Source: Macrolepiota albuminosa
Taxonomy: Eukaryota > Basidiomycota > Agaricomycetes > Agaricales > Agaricaceae
NCBI GenBank assembly: GCA_027475525.1
Contig: JAMWFC010000060.1
Span: forward strand, 310,001 to 374,000
Reading direction: 5' to 3'
Length of the DNA stretch: 64,000 nucleotides
In this document: positions 32,853-48,891 of the stretch, in pieces
How positions within the stretch are numbered: the first letter of the stretch is position 1
How the letters are laid out: each line of letters begins with the position of its first letter
Position numbers and translations under genes: made by a program
Notes under the pieces: model-generated
Told to the model about the DNA's origin: nothing
The model's database searches: none
Seen by the model: only the letters and a program-made list of their open reading frames with translations

Positions 32853-35800
32853 ATGGCTCCTGCTACTACAACCAATGACACCACTGGGACCCCTGCTCCA
32901 ACCATCACAGATGCCAAGATAGCAGAAATACAGCAGATCAATGGCTTTACACCTGTTGTTATGCAGATCAAGATCTCTCTTTGCTATTCAGGAGAGCTCC
33001 TCATGGAAGATGATGGGAAATGGATGCCCTGGTCCAAATATATGAGATTGGAACTTACTATGTCTGGCCTTTATGAATACATATTTGACCCCCCTGAGGT
33101 TCTGCATGGATCTTATAAACTGTGAGCATACCAAAACTGGTGATTGAATGACTGTCTTGCCCACTCCTTTTTGATGCTGGGCTTATTTGAGTCTGAGCAC
33201 AACCTTGCTGATGACTCAATCAGTGCGAAAGAGCTGTAGGATTACTTACAGGTGATACATGGTGGGGCCAGACCTGTCTAGTACGTCCATCTGCTTCAGG
33301 AAGCACTGACTACAAAATGTTCCCTGGCTGAGCCAATTACAAAGACGATAGACTGAATCTTTGAGAAGATAAATTGTGTGTTTGATGTTGGAAACATAAT
33401 GAAGGAGCTATTGCAATCTATTGCAATATTGTCATCTCTTTCTAATAATTCTCTATATGCCAGTGCATGGTCAATCATCTCTCATGACCTTGCAGCAGCA
33501 ACTGCAGCAGTGCTTTATGGGCCTGATAAAATCTGACAATTTCTAAAAAATGAACAGACATTGTACTCAGCAGATAAGGGCATGTCTGACACACAACCCA
33601 CTGTACTGGCTATGAAGACAACAAACTGGTGGGACAACCTAGTTTGTGACAGCTGCAAGTCACAGGGACGCCCTGTGTATACAGGCCATACAAAGCTGTG
33701 GTGTATTCTAGATGGTGGAGAGATGGCTGGTAAGATGCTTGATGAGGCACAAATGGCATGGCTGTCCTATTACAAGACATGGAGGGATAACTGCAACAAG
33801 AAGAAGGAGACCATGAAGCTCACAATAACTCCTGCTGGGGGATCAGCCTTCACAGTTGAGGGAGACTTGAGTGCCTTAGCTGTGTACATTGCAAACTAGA
33901 CAAAGATAGCAATGGATGTGATAGAGAAAAACAAGTTTGCAGGCCTTGCTCTGATGATATCCTGGGGGGTTTAGCTGGAGCAGGAGCTTTGAAGTCAATG
34001 CATGGATTGTACTGGAGGAGGAGCCACAGGTCAGTGTTGATTGGAAGGACTACACTGCCAAATCAACACTATCCATTGCCACCACTGTACTTGATGCATA
34101 CACCTTTTACCTTGATTTAGGAGCCACAGTCCATATCTTACCAAACATGTCAGATTTCAGCACCCTAAAATCCATCTCTCACAAACCAATCCAAGGTGTT
34201 GGAGACTCAGCAATTTTAGCAATGGCAATTGGTCAGATGCACTTATGCTTAGCAAATGACTCATACCTTATACTTGACAACACACTATATGTCCCCAAGG
34301 CCACAGTCAGACTACTATTGGTTAGCTCTATGGCAAAAAAGACTGAGATTTTCACAACATTTGGTGACACAGGAGCAACCTTATTCAAAAAGGTCACAAA
34401 CACACTGGTGGTGAGTGGGACTTTACTTCCTATAAAAAATCTATATGCATTAAATCTCCATGACAAATTTGCACTGTCAGTTCACTCCTTCTCTAGCATC
34501 ATCATGTGGCACCACCATCTAGGCCATGCTAATTACCAAACAATTATTGAAATGGCAAAGTCAGGCATGATTGAAGGTATGCCACCCAGTTTTTCCTTCA
34601 AGGCACCAAAATGTGACAAGTGTATCTATGGCAAGCAGGCAAGAACACCTGTACCAAAAATTAGAGAAGAAGAGTTGGGTCATAGAGCTACATGGAGGTT
34701 GGGAATTGTTTGGGTTGACTTGACTGGGAAGCAGGACATTACTTCTTGGACTGGGAATAGCTATATAATGAATATTGTTGATGATTATATGAATAAACCA
34801 TGGTCTATTCTGCTAAGACTAAAGAGCAATGCATTCAACGAGCTGAAAGCATGGATATTGGCATGCCAAGTAGAGACTGGACTACAACTTGGAATTCTTC
34901 AATCAGGAAATGATTCTGAAATCATAGCCAAGGAGAACAAAGCATGGTATCATTTACAAGGAATAACAACTCAGCATGGTGCAGTATATATGTTGATACA
35001 TCTTGGACACATTGAACAGATGCACAGGACACTTATGGAAAAAAGTATTGCCATAAGAATTTATGTGAAGTGTTCTGCCTTTCTATGGAATGAGTTCTAC
35101 TTAACTGCGACTCACTTACATGGAAAAACAAAGATGTCAGCTGTGAAAGATGTAACTTCAGATGAACTCTGGTATGGGAAAAAGCCAAATTATTCTTATA
35201 TTTGTGAGATTGGATGTCAAGTTTTCGTCTTGGTCTTGGGCAAGCACAACTCAAAAATATATGAAATGTCAATTGAATGTTTCCTGATAGGCTATGATCT
35301 TGAAGCAAAAGCCTATCATTGCTATGACAGAGCATCAAAACAGGTATACAGCACATATCATATCAAATTCATTGAACACCAGGACAATTACAATACATCA
35401 GACCTTGGTATGATGCCTGCTCAATACACAGAATCTACAGACATTCCATCCAGCCAGATCATATCAAAGAATGTAGCCAATCAACCCTTCATAATCCCAG
35501 AAGACAATAACAAATCCATTCCTGCTGTGAATAACAGACCAGAGCAAGCCCTGATATACCAAACCTACCAGTAAACCTCAAGCCAAGCCTCAGGAACATC
35601 AAGTGGAACAAGCTATTCAGCCTGTCCTGGAACAATCATGAAGATTGACATGTATTTCAGTCCCAACAGCATGGAGCCAGCCAGATGCAGCTCCCAAAAC
35701 TCCTGTGCAACGTGCTATGAGAGAGTCTAAAGAGTTAGCAGACCACATCTGTGAGGCAAAGGCAGAATGTCAATGTGTGAAGACCTACATTGCAATGAAT

Positions 35801-36366
35801 AAATGGATCAACAAGAAGTTGTGAATGAAAATGCCAACTTTGATGAGATCCTGGCAGCAATGAGTGTGATTGAGGATGAACTGGGTATGAATGCAAGTGA
35901 TGTTGATCCCCAGGTGCTGAAAACATGGAACAAAGCACAGAACTCCCCAGATGCAGAAAGGTGGTGAGTGGCTTATGATGATGAGTTAAGATCTCTCAGG
36001 GATATGGGCATGTATCATCTAGTACCAAGGAAACAAGTATTGGCAAGGCATAGGATACATTGTGGACAACCAGTATTTGCATTCAAATAGAATGAAAAGA
36101 GAGATATCATGTGGTTTAAAGTCAGGCATTACACAAAGACTACTTCACCAACAGCCCACTCTGAATCATGGCATGTTTTATTACATTTGGCAGCAGTACA
36201 AGGATGGGATGCTATGCAGGTCAATATAAAGATGACATTCTTATATGGTGTCTTACCTAAGGAGACAACCTATATGGAGCAACCAAAAGGCTTCAAAAAA
36301 CCAGGAAAGGAGAATCATGTGTGCAAGCTAGAAAAAGGTCTTTATGGCATGAAACAAGCTGTCAGG
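32853..36366 (+). pseudogene. Copia-3 gag-pol fragment
   Basis: Gag starts at 32853 (MAPATT). A knuckle-like motif CDSCKSQGRPVYTGHTKLWC (about 33650) has ten residues instead of four between the second Cys and the His. A decayed protease region near 34130 reads DLGATVHI. The GAG-pre-integrase motif MWHHHLGH is at about 34500, with CDKCIYGKQ downstream. Integrase follows (VDLTG; the catalytic DNG has become GND). RT starts near 36109 and stops after LEKGLYGMKQA. Many in-frame stops and shifts make it non-functional. Confidence 0.85.
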
Positions 36367-38834
36367 GGACTCCTCATTTCTCCCTTCTTTCACTCTTTAT
36401 TCCTTCATTCTTCCTCTATTTATTTCCTTATTTTTGCTGTCTAGCCTCCAAATTACTAAGCAAGTCACATGAGACATGTGCATGACCTCTGGCATTGGCA
36501 ATTTCCGAGTTTTTGATTATTTTTGGAGATTTTCCTTTTTTAGATTATAAAATTTATTGTGGCTTTTGTCATGCTGTACAGTTGCTTCCCATGCTTCTAG
36601 AGCCTTGGAAGCATCACTCCTGGCATAGGGAATCCCTAGACTTGTTCTCTTTGAATTTCCCTCTGCCAGGTGAGTAGTTATGATTGTGTTACCTATATAT
36701 ATTCTAATATAGCAGGTGTGTTGTCAATCATGGTACCAATACAGCAGCATGAACCATTTCTGCAAGGTTGAAAAAAAAGGAGGCAGATGTGCCAAATTAG
36801 TGCTAATGTGTGAGCATGCTGGCCTAGCCATATGCAGAGCTTCAATGGCTCCTAGTTGTCATGCTCTCCTTCATTGCATAGAAAGATAACCACCTTTATG
36901 AGCTTTCTGCCACTTAGTATGCTTTGGAAAGGTGTTTCTAAGTCAATTTTCTATGCATAGAAAAATTTTGTATACTCAGATTTTGTATATTCCATCTTGA
37001 TTCATTTGACCGAGCTCCAGGTAAGTGACAAAACTGGCTCTGATTTCACACTTTCATGCCTCTGACATTTTTATGTCTCGATTTTGTCTTAAAAAAAGTA
37101 CAGTGAAGTCTTGATATATACTATAGGTATCTACAGATTTGTTGCCAGATCCAGCAGGTGAGCAGAACGAGTTCAGTAATGTATTTTGCACATAGCGACC
37201 CCTTTGCACATCGTGACACCTGTCAGTAGTATTTATATCCACCTCTAATATCAGGGGTTGCATGGGAACTACAGGGAGCATGCAAAATTTCTTTTGACCG
37301 TTTTAGGAAAATTGGCTCGTGAATGCTTGCTCAATTAAAATTTAAGTCCTAGGATACGGTACAAACACTGATGGCGGAAAAATTGGTCGCATGAACTTGT
37401 CGAGTTCGCTTGTCCGCAACTGTACTTCTGCCATTCTATGATACATCCACAGTCTTTGCCGTTGCAACATACCCTCGAATTCACAAGCAAAGAATTCAAC
37501 TCGATCATTCTGTGTCATGCTGGCTAACCAGCTCATGCTATGGTTCCCGTAAACCTCTGCAGCTCTTAGCGAGATTTGATGAGAGTTTGGATGAGGTAGA
37601 GTAATCAAAGTTTTTAGCGCCCAATCAGCCGCCGAGATGACCACTTTTATAAAATTTTTACTTGAAGCGGCAAACGTAGCTGTGGCTGTACACTATGTAG
37701 TATGGCCGCCGAGATGACCACTTTTATAAAATTTTTACTTGAAGCGGCAAACGTAGCTGTGGCTGTACACTATGTAGTATGTAATACAAAAATAAAAGTC
37801 CAAGATATTTTAGGGAGAGGTGGGAGGGTGCGCGAAGAAAGCAAAACTACGCTAATAAAAATTCTAATACCGAAAGAAGTATGATTGAGTTTAACGATAA
37901 CACGTCAATGCACTGGCTGTCGCTTACTGTGAAGACTCGACTTGCGAATTATAATCAATTCTTTTGAGCGGGCGTACGTCTGTAGACTGCTTTGAATAAT
38001 GAGATGACTGATCGACTGCTGACGACTGTAAAATCGACCTTACTTCTTAGAGTAGTGATGCCAAAAGATGAGCAGGACAACTGCGATGAGGATGAATCAC
38101 TACTCTGCGAAGGATGTCAATTACTGATGAACTGTGTGTGAGCGACTCTGCGCTGACCTGACTGGGGACTGTGATGGTACGGGTGCAAGGCCGTTGCACG
38201 ACTAGAAGAAAATTTTCTGCAAGACCGTTGCATGGGTTACAGTGCAATCAACATGCATGTAACGCGACTGACTGAGACTTCGGCCCTACTGTTTCCGACC
38301 CAACCTCTGCCAATGCCATGGCGTCGAATCGGAAACGGCCGCTGATGTCTTGATGGACTGTGGGTATGCCTGCTTGTACACGCAGAGGCCTCCGATAACG
38401 CTCCTTACCCTCGGAACCCGCTTTTTCGTCGATCAAGATGATCCCTTCACTTGAGACCGAAAGCTTCTCTCAATGCATGGCCATCGCTGAACCCGACGGT
38501 TGCTCAGGTGAGTAGAATCAAAGAAGGAAGAACTGAGAGAACTGGATGGTCGGAGGGCTCATTTCAAGGTCGGTGCATACTCATGAGGGGTGTGATCGTA
38601 TTTTGAACTTCTTTGCTTGCATTCACAGTCTTGGCGCCCAAATAACGATTACACCTATTCAATGCAATGAACGAAGACTTGGATTGAAGGATGGGCGTTG
38701 AAAAAAAATAACAAGGATTACACGAGCATAGGTAACTACATCGTTAATATGCATATGTAAGAGTCGAATGTAATAACATAGGCATAGATCATGGCGCGTG
38801 CATAACTTATCATTAGCGTGTGGAAAGAGTCTTG
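36367..38834. other. Interval without a convincing gene
   Basis: The first part (to about 37300) is CpG-poor, like the repeats. From about 37340 the DNA becomes CpG-normal. The minus-strand ORF 37342-37644 (100 codons) could be an exon or a gene relic, but no family is recognised, and its 5' end runs into 77-bp duplication no. 8. Confidence 0.35.
37628..37781. repeat. Exact 77-bp tandem duplication (no. 8)
   Basis: Bases 37628-37704 are repeated exactly at 37705-37781. It lies outside any mobile element. Confidence 0.97.
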
Positions 38835-39650
38835 TCAAATGTTCCATCTCTCCATGTGCTGGCTGCATAGTGGCTTCGGATGCCTCCAGGTGCCAATGTC
38901 GAGTGGGGTCGAGGCTGTTCGGAAGACCATTGAACATTCAATGATTTCTGTGTCACTACGAGCTAGTGGCCGAACTTTCTTTGAAGGGCCTGACAATGGA
39001 GCCACCGTATCTGCAGCTTCTGCTGAATCCTTATCCCCGCAAGCAATGGCCATGGAAGTACTGTCTCCATCGGATGTCATCCATATATCATCATCGTCTT
39101 CCCAAGGTTCTGGCTCGCTGTCCACGTCTATGTGGAAGTACCGCTGTTCTGAGTTGTACGCCAAGTCTCTTCCCTTCAATATCGCTTCTAGCTCCCGATC
39201 CGCGGTCTGCTCGAGCTTGATCTCCTGTTTTCTCGCGATGGTCTCAGGGGTTTCCACTGAGAGAATGTGCCTTGTAATACCGTCCTTCAGGAGGTATGCC
39301 CCTGGGTTTTCTTCTTCAAACGACGCGTTCGGGGTGAAATATAGTGAGGATGAGGATGAGGATGAGGATGAGGTGCTCAAAGAGGTATTGGCAGTGTAGT
39401 ACGATGAGGATGAAGAGAATTCACTCGAGCTCGAGTCTGCCGGTAAAAGAGGTTTGACCTGGGGGATGCTGAAAATGTCTGGATCCTCGTCCATGTCTCT
39501 GGAGCGGTCGATGATCATGATATCCTCCGTCTCAAGAGATATTGCCTGGCTGCGAGTGAGTATCATCGATTGGTAGGATGGATGGCTAGTTTGTTCTTGT
39601 GTCGACCAGGGATTGTAACCTTTATAGTCGTCAGTTTCCCGCTTTGGCAA
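38835..39650 (-). CDS. Hypothetical protein, 271 residues, acidic with a poly-Ser tract
   Basis: A single uninterrupted minus-strand ORF starts MPKRETDDYK. No signal peptide or membrane helix is visible. Residues about 70-105 are Ser/Tyr/Thr-rich, including nine Ser in a row encoded by a GAGGAT-type microsatellite on the plus strand. Residues about 145-200 contain a charged segment (ETIARKQEIKLEQTADRELE) that could be helical, followed by an acidic stretch (PEPWEDDDDIW). I do not recognise a family. Poly-Ser and acidic composition suggest a disordered nuclear or cytosolic protein, but that is only inference. Introns are not needed, though an unseen 5' exon cannot be excluded. Confidence 0.5.
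   Translation of the reverse strand: MPKRETDDYKGYNPWSTQEQTSHPSYQSMILTRSQAISLETEDIMIIDRSRDMDEDPDIFSIPQVKPLLPADSSSSEFSSSSSYYTANTSLSTSSSSSSSSSLYFTPNASFEEENPGAYLLKDGITRHILSVETPETIARKQEIKLEQTADRELEAILKGRDLAYNSEQRYFHIDVDSEPEPWEDDDDIWMTSDGDSTSMAIACGDKDSAEAADTVAPLSGPSKKVRPLARSDTEIIECSMVFRTASTPLDIGTWRHPKPLCSQHMERWNI
39346..39374. repeat. Microsatellite, (GAGGAT)n
   Basis: About five tandem GAGGAT units on the plus strand. On the minus strand they encode part of the poly-Ser tract of the 38835-39650 ORF. Confidence 0.8.
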
Positions 39651-40016
39651 ATGCGATGTCGATATTGCTACTGCTTGAACTCAAATTCGCTTTGACCTTG
39701 GAGGACAATACTCGAAGACCTGCATCTTGCTTCAGTGTTTACTGGACTGAGTACCCATAGACAATCTTCAGGATTGCTTTGATTCCTTCAGACCGAGTGT
39801 TCCGCTTGCGCTTCATGTCGCTTTGACCTAATTATTAAGTAATACATTGCGCATACTATGCTTCGTTACCTTCGCGACTACTCAGCCCGTTACACCGCTC
39901 AATGAAGTAGACAACAATTCTCATGGCGTCTTCTGCCCAAGGAAGAACTTTGTTCGAGCTAAAAGAGTTTATGCAATGTCCTATTATCATCAAACAACAT
40001 TCGAGAGTCATAATGT

Positions 40017-40867
40017 CTATTCAATGGCAGGGTCATTCTCGGCGAAGTATTCATAACTATCAGCGTTATGAATAGCCTTTGTCGCATTGCTGTTGGCGAG
40101 ATCCTTGCATGCCGGTTGAGAGTACACGTAACTCACTGCCCCGCCATTCCTAATAAATTGAGAAGACTTTTGAACGAGACTACCTGCCTGGATGATTGTT
40201 GTAAGGAGCATTTGCAATGAAAAGGAAGAGAAGTCACCATAGATTCCTTCCCTTTGATAGGTAAAGTCCAGAAAGTAGGACACAAGTAGACGACACCGAA
40301 CTGGTCTGGAATGACGTATCCCCATAATCCCTCCTTTGTGCATGTACAATCGTACTTGAATGACGAGAAGCTATTACAACTGCTGATACGCCTGAAATTA
40401 TCTTTGACAATGTCATGGCGCAAGCTGTCATATGTTCCAAACCAAGTAGCATAGCGAGTTGTTGTGGCAGGGTTGCCTTCAAGGTATCTTATTTCAAAAC
40501 ATGTTGAGCATGCGTCGATAGGATGTCATGTCCATACATACTGATAGGCTTTCTGAGCGTATGATTCTGCGAACTTGGTAGCTTCCACCAGAAGATTCTG
40601 CTGGGGTAACGAGCAGTTGACGAATGAAAGATGAGGATGGACGTGCTGGGCCCTGGTATTCATATGTCCTTCTCCGGTGTCAAAACTCGTCGACATAGTA
40701 TGTAGAGTTTCATCGTTTTTTCCAATACGAGGCCCTGACCGAAGTAAGATGATTATGAGCACGTTGGACCACGATAGAATAACTGATTCACCAGTTATTC
40801 CAGCCAAAGCAGTGCTTTCCAACGCACTCAGAGCTAGTACAAGTGACAACAGAGAACCTAGTAACAT
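40017..40867 (-). CDS. Secreted deuterolysin-like (M35) protein with ablated zinc site
   Basis: The exons on the minus strand are 40542-40867, 40238-40487 and 40017-40187. The introns are 40488-40541 (GTATGT, CTCAAC, AAG) and 40188-40237 (GTGACT, CTTAC, CAG). The 747-nt frame is open and gives 248 residues. An N-terminal signal peptide (MLLGSLLSLVLALSA) is clear. The catalytic-domain fold is well kept: FVNCSLPQQ, TRYATWFGTYDS, YDCTCTKEG, PDQFGVVYLC, RNGGAVSYVYSQPACK and NADSYEYFAEN. Active M35 enzymes have HExxH and GTxxD as zinc ligands. Here HESSH reads QKSSQ and the Asp position reads Ser. The propeptide is also short (about 65 residues). It cannot bind zinc in the usual way, so it is a pseudoenzyme or a dying gene, although the reading frame and splice sites are intact. 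Confidence 0.8.
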
Positions 40868-41097
40868 ATTCTTGGGATACTTGTGTGGGCCGGGATATCT
40901 GTGAGAGGCGAGTAGCTGCTTTACATACGTGGAGACGTGAGAAGTACTCCAGAGACCAAAACTCAATGAGACAGGTAGACTAGAACCCAGAGTTTACACT
41001 CGACATGTGGATTTAGATATGCCCTGGAAGGCCTCAGATCAGCCATTCTAAGTCCCACGATTAAATACTGGCTTTTAAGCGAAAGGCTAGTATACTA
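40866..41097. repeat. Duplicated promoter block, copy A (M35-like gene)
   Basis: It includes the start region of the M35-like gene and its upstream DNA. It matches 41260-41482 at roughly 90% with small indels. The TATA-like site reads TATCTAAA on the minus strand (about 41012-41020). Confidence 0.85.
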
Positions 41098-41259
41098 AGT
41101 GACAACAGAGAACATTTGCCCTCCAGGGTCAGGACTGGGAGAAGCGTTGATGGACAAGCGGATCACCTGTTTTGAAAGGTGTCTGGGGTGTCTGGCACCC
41201 CGTTACTGTTATAATTACTATTATAATATAATTACTTACTGACGACGTTGTACATGGTA

Positions 41260-41482
41260 ACATGTTCTTGTATGGGCCGGGATATCTGTGAGAGGCAAGC
41301 AGCTGTTTCACATACGTGGAGACGTGAGAAGTACTCCAGATACCAAACCTTAATGAGACAGGTCGACTAGAACCCAGAGTTTACACTCGACATGTGGATT
41401 TATATATGCCCTGGAAGGCCTCATATCAGCCTTTGTAAGTACAACGATCAAGACTGACTATTGAGCGAAAGAGTGCGTCACT
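41260..41482. repeat. Duplicated promoter block, copy B (5' relic of an M35-like gene)
   Basis: It matches copy A through the promoter and the first codons (minus-strand ORF 41129-41311, KQLLASHRYPGPYKN then Met). Copy B keeps a full TATATAAA, but the coding part after its ATG is replaced by unrelated sequence. It looks like the remains of a tandem gene duplication. Confidence 0.75.
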
Positions 41483-41890
41483 CTGAGACCAAAACCTGAG
41501 TTGCTGAGCCCCAACATAGCCGGTAGCAGGTATCCAGTGAATCCAAGCATTAATAATGCAAAGTAGAAGGCATGTCCGTGGAAAGGCTACTGAGGCACGA
41601 AAACTTCATCTACTTTGGGTATCAGCTTGTACCAAGAGGGGTTAAATTCGATACTACAACCAGGGCCTTCTCCTAGACGAAGGGAAGTCAATACAAGCTC
41701 CAATTGTCCGTGCCCGTCGGGATTCTTGTTTCGGTGTCCATAGGATAACTCTATAAATCGTCAAATGGCTAGAAACCTGGCCGCCATTCATCATGCTTGA
41801 TATCGGATGACTCGACAATCAAGTGACGGTGCTTCAACACCGCCACGGCTGAAATCACTATTGTAAAAAGTAAACGAACATAGAAAAACC

Positions 41891-44206
41891 CTACTTCTCC
41901 CTCCTTGTAAACCGTAACGGCACATCTGCCACTCCAAGGGTCAAAACTAGGTGTGCATCCAGCACGCGTTTCCGCCACGTTTCCTTGTTTTCCCCGTCCT
42001 TCAAAATAGGCTCAACTCTCCAATCACGCAGAAGCATTGTCAGGAAAGCAACAGCTTCAGTGGTAGCAAACCTGCGACCAATACACGCACGAGGCCCGAT
42101 ACTGAAAGCAGAGAAGGCTTCTGACTCGCTCGAGATGCTGTACCATCGCGAAGGTTTATATTCTTCTGGCTCCTCGAAGTAGCGGGGGTTGTATTCTTCC
42201 AAGAAGGATGTCATCATTGATTGTCATTTAATATTAAAACCATGACTCACGAACGCCGATCATGTCGACCATGACCTACGGGGGTTGGTTCATTACATAT
42301 TCTAAGCACTTCAGATAAACGAGGTACCTGTACTCCCTTAGGAACAGGGAAAGGGGTCGTCCCCTCTTGACCCAAAGGCTTGGGAATCTCTAGAACAGTA
42401 TCCTCCGTGGCTTCACGAATCATGATATATCCAGCAGCTGTCATATCTCTTCATGAATTGGGCTCTAAGAATCTCAGACATATCACAACATACGGAACAT
42501 CCGAAGAGCTTCATAGAAGACAGCAAGGACCTTATTGAGGCTGGGATAATCTTCGTACACCTATGACAAGATATAACCAACAACGTAACTTGTACGAGAT
42601 GAAAGAAGTCTCACAGGATCACGATCCCGACCGATGACAGAGATGATCTGTTCCAAGACTTCTTCCTGGATATCTTGGTAAAGACCCAGGAAACCGAGAG
42701 TAGCCGCTAGAGTGTGGGCAGTGGTTTCTGAATCAGGGAGATCTGGATCAAGTCTCGTGTCAGACGTGAGATAAAGAGGATAAACGCACCATGACCAGCA
42801 AAAAGCATGACGTAAACGTTCCCAATCTGAGGCGACGTTGGTAAACTGTCATGTCCTTCACAAATAACACACACCAATTCCTGATCATCCAGTTGAAGCT
42901 TTTTCGCTTCTTCGTCTTCATTTGCCTTGACAAGTAAAGTAAAAGCATCGTTTCTGCCTGCTATGCCTGAGTTCTGGCCTGAAATGTCAGCCCTACGTTC
43001 CGCTACTTGGCTACGCATGAATCCCATGAGTTGCTCATGTGCCTCCCGAACTATCCTAAATCTACAGGGCAAGAATTGTATTAAGAATTTGGATTAAAAA
43101 CATTCAATAATCGACTGCGACTTACCTGCGAAAAGGCAACGAAAGCAGCCACTTCGGGGCAGCGATGGCTAGTAGGTGTGAATCGGCAACAACACGTAGA
43201 GCTTCCTGAATTGACATATTGCCATCGGGCGCGGTTGGTGGCGCAGCCCAGTTAAAAGAGAATCCAAAGCCACATTTCCCAATGATGAGCAAGGCTAACT
43301 AAATTGAGCATTCAGCAATGATGAGATCGGCGATAGAGTTCACGCACACCTTGAAAGTCAATTTCTGTATAACAGGCACGTCTATTGTGGCTTTGGATCT
43401 CCAATTTTCAGCAGATATCATCTCGCGATATGTTTCCAGAGTCTCTGTCCACACCAGTTGGTATCTACCTGATCATAAGTACTTGCTTCATGAGACAATA
43501 AATCCTTGCGATGTACAGTTTGTTGTTGAAAGCCGGACCCATTATGCGACGATGCCTTCTCCATGTATCACCGTCCGCTGCAACAAGATTCATACCCCAC
43601 ATACTGCATGGAAAGAAAATGAAACAAAAAACGACTCCGCGCAAAATGTCATGACCAACAGTAACGCTCCACTGGCACTTTGAGGTTTTATAAAACTACT
43701 TCTATGACCACCCCCAGCGACCTGTCGCGCGACATCCAGGTTTGATGTATATATGCCAGGAATTCCTGAGATGAAGGGTACCATAGATACATTCTCGCTT
43801 TGGTACTGCTTGTAGACTGGAAGAGGGTGGCAAGTTGATGAACTTTTGCAGACTACGAGTCAACCAGCAGCACGCACAAGTAAGTCTCCAAAACCATGGA
43901 AACCGAAGGCCAGGGTTCCACCAGGTTGTTGGGAAGATCGCACCAGGAGCAGCCAAAGGCTGGAACGGGACTCGCATCCCAGGTAAGCCATTCACAGCCT
44001 AGATAGAGATTGTGTTGAAAGCCACTCTAATTATGAAAGGCCACAGAACGCACTTGAATACCATGGAGCAACTTGAAAATTCGCGACACAACATAGATCG
44101 CGAATAACGCAGATACCAAGCCGACTTCATGGCCGAAGAATTGAAGCTTCAAGCTGGCCGAGTACGTAGAGAAGAAGCGAGCTTTGTCGAGCAATATAGC
44201 TGCCAT
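41891..44206 (-). CDS. Cytochrome P450 monooxygenase, 13 exons, complete
   Basis: The exons on the minus strand are 44054-44206, 43878-43998, 43660-43816, 43517-43603, 43350-43464, 43126-43298, 42875-43061, 42790-42826 (37 nt), 42615-42727, 42494-42560, 42328-42437, 42251-42275 (25 nt) and 41891-42195. They sum to 1650 nt and 549 residues without a stop. All introns are GT-AG and 48-64 nt. Marks of a class II microsomal P450 are an N-terminal membrane anchor (residues about 22-50), the WRRHR-type helix C, the I-helix AGHETT, ExxR as EALR, YKPSRW, and the heme loop FSIGPRACIGRRFA with its Cys ligand. It would oxidise a lipophilic substrate at the ER membrane, with electrons from P450 reductase. 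Subfamily and substrate cannot be told from sequence. No tailoring genes lie beside it. Confidence 0.92.

Positions 44207-48891
<4,685 letters not shown>

Larger units (their letters stand above)
32356..36366 (+). mobile_element. Ty1/Copia retrotransposon (Copia-3), 3'-truncated and decayed
   Basis: A putative 5' LTR is followed by a primer site GGTTATGGGAG (32679-32689) of the same iMet type as in Copia-1, then gag, protease, integrase and the first part of RT. The similarity ends at about 36366 within RT, before the YVDD box. No RNase H and no 3' LTR are found. CG dinucleotides are nearly absent, so this is an old copy. It belongs to a different Copia lineage from Copia-1 and Copia-2. Confidence 0.85.

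Noticed and set aside
40188..40237. Frameshift in the M35-like gene at the former active site
   Set aside because: A 50-nt GT-AG interval with a CTTAC branch site restores the frame exactly at the expected residue, so it is an intron.
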